Below, piece after piece: positions 9,576-10,415 of a stretch of 10,415 nt of DNA; position 1 is the stretch's first letter; the number at the start of each line of letters is the position of its first letter. Source of the DNA: Bacteroides sp. (lineage in GTDB: Bacteria; Bacteroidota; Bacteroidia; Bacteroidales; Bacteroidaceae); contig JAJPZL010000230.1 of the NCBI GenBank assembly GCA_021204375.1, positions 1 through 10,415 of the forward strand, read 5' to 3'. The notes below the pieces were generated by a model. It was given only the letters and a program-made list of their open reading frames with translations, was not told the origin of the DNA and made no database searches. Both the position numbers and the translations under genes were made by a program.

Positions 9576-10415
9576 TTATTTTATTCTTTTCATAAATCGG
9601 TTCCATCTCCTTTTTCCGGACTCCATATCCTTTGTATTCCACACAAAAGAGATCTTTCCGGTAATGTGATCTTCGGGCAGCAGCCCCCAGTAACGGGAGT
9701 CTTTCGAATCAAAAACAAGATCTCCCGCCATAAAATAGTAGTTCTTCGTAAAAGTATATCGTTCTATCAGGCTATCGCCTACCAGTACAGTTCCCCCTTT
9801 AACCGTTACCTCCTGCCGGGTTTCGTAAGCTATCAGATTCCGGTAAAGTACTATATTCAAAGAGTCTATCGCCATATTATCTCCTTTGGCAGGGATATAG
9901 AGGGGACCAAAGTTCTTAATAGTCCAGTTGTAACGCCAGTCGTAGGGAAAGGCGTTAAATATCTGAGGAGGAAACTCATATTCCTCTTGTTGGGAGAGGA
10001 TATGTTGATTTTCGTAATAACCCAGCGTATCGCTACAATTCTTTACCCGGTAAATTCCATTCTCAATGTAAAAGGTATCTCCCGGAATGGCTACACACCG
10101 CTTGGCATAGAAAAGATTCATGTCTAAGTCAAGTCGTCCCCAATCGGAATAAGGGAAATTAAAGGTCAATATATCATTTCGTTGTACCCTCTTCCTCCCT
10201 GAAACGTTTAAAAGCAGGTTCCTCTCCTTTACTTAAAGCAAAGATGTTTTTATAAGGCGCGGGCCGGGCACCAACTTATTTACCACAACATAATCGCCTG
10301 TAAGAATGACCGGTTCCATAGAGGGAGTAGGAATAAGATAGCGGTCGAATAAAAAGAGTCGCAGAGATATGGAGACTATAATAGCCGCCAGTATAAGGAA
10401 TGACCAGTATATCAC
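9576..10415 (-). pseudogene. lepB: Signal peptidase I (S26 family), two frameshifts, 5' end at window edge
   Basis: This would be a type I signal peptidase that cleaves signal peptides from exported proteins on the outer face of the inner membrane. The visible N-terminus is one hydrophobic anchor, followed by the box B motif IPTPSMEP with the nucleophile Ser (visible residue 32) and box C GDYVVVNKL. After two frame changes the protein resumes as RNDILTFNFPYSDWGRLD. Box D is KRCVAIPGD, with the general-base Lys codon at 10101-10103, and box E is GDLVFDSKDSRYWG, followed by LLPEDHITGK. About 85 residues lie between boxes D and E, typical of Bacteroidota enzymes. The frame breaks near 10247-10255, where restoring one base gives a continuous PGPR..KNIFALSKGEEP, and near 10197-10203, where two bases seem missing before GRKRVQRND. 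A GTG lies exactly at the window edge, so the true start is probably outside. As written, the catalytic Ser and Lys are in different frames. Family assignment is very secure; whether the gene is functional is not. Confidence 0.9.

Noticed and set aside
1..10415. CRISPR arrays, tRNA or rRNA genes, insertion sequences, long direct repeats or Bacteroidales-type promoters
   Set aside because: Reading both strands showed coding sequence almost throughout and no spaced repeats, transposase or integrase motifs; no convincing TAnnTTTG element was seen in the short gaps between genes.

Overview
The window looks like a piece of a Bacteroidales chromosome (Bacteroidota). The evidence is protein style: a signal peptidase I with the long insertion between boxes D and E seen in this phylum, an O-antigen-ligase-like protein with a C-terminal TPR domain, and an efflux set made of a lipoprotein adaptor, two RND permeases and a TolC-like protein. 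Genes are tightly packed and have no Shine-Dalgarno-like sites. The genus cannot be fixed from sequence alone; Parabacteroides or Dysgonomonas relatives are a guess.

All genes lie on the minus strand and read from right to left as one apparent operon with gaps of about 2 to 35 bases: signal peptidase I (10415 to 9576, 5' end at or beyond the window edge), O-antigen-ligase/TPR membrane protein (9572 to 7735), periplasmic adaptor lipoprotein (7732 to 6667), first RND permease (6655 to 3558), TolC-like outer membrane factor (3544 to 2061), and second RND permease (2027 to beyond base 1). No promoter, terminator, RNA gene, mobile element or CRISPR array was found, and no gene-free stretch longer than 300 bases exists.

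The adaptor, two permeases and outer membrane factor together would form a tripartite export system across both membranes, possibly with two different permeases sharing one adaptor and one outer membrane channel. The signal peptidase and the ligase-like protein lie immediately upstream with almost no spacing, so they are probably co-transcribed. Whether they work with the exporter is unknown.

The most striking property is that every one of the six genes is broken at least once. There are six frameshifts, mostly single-base changes in short homopolymers, and three in-frame stop codons, yet the protein sequence on both sides of each lesion stays well conserved. This points to very recent inactivation or to sequence error in the assembly rather than to old pseudogenes. 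All gene descriptions below are of the reconstructed proteins.
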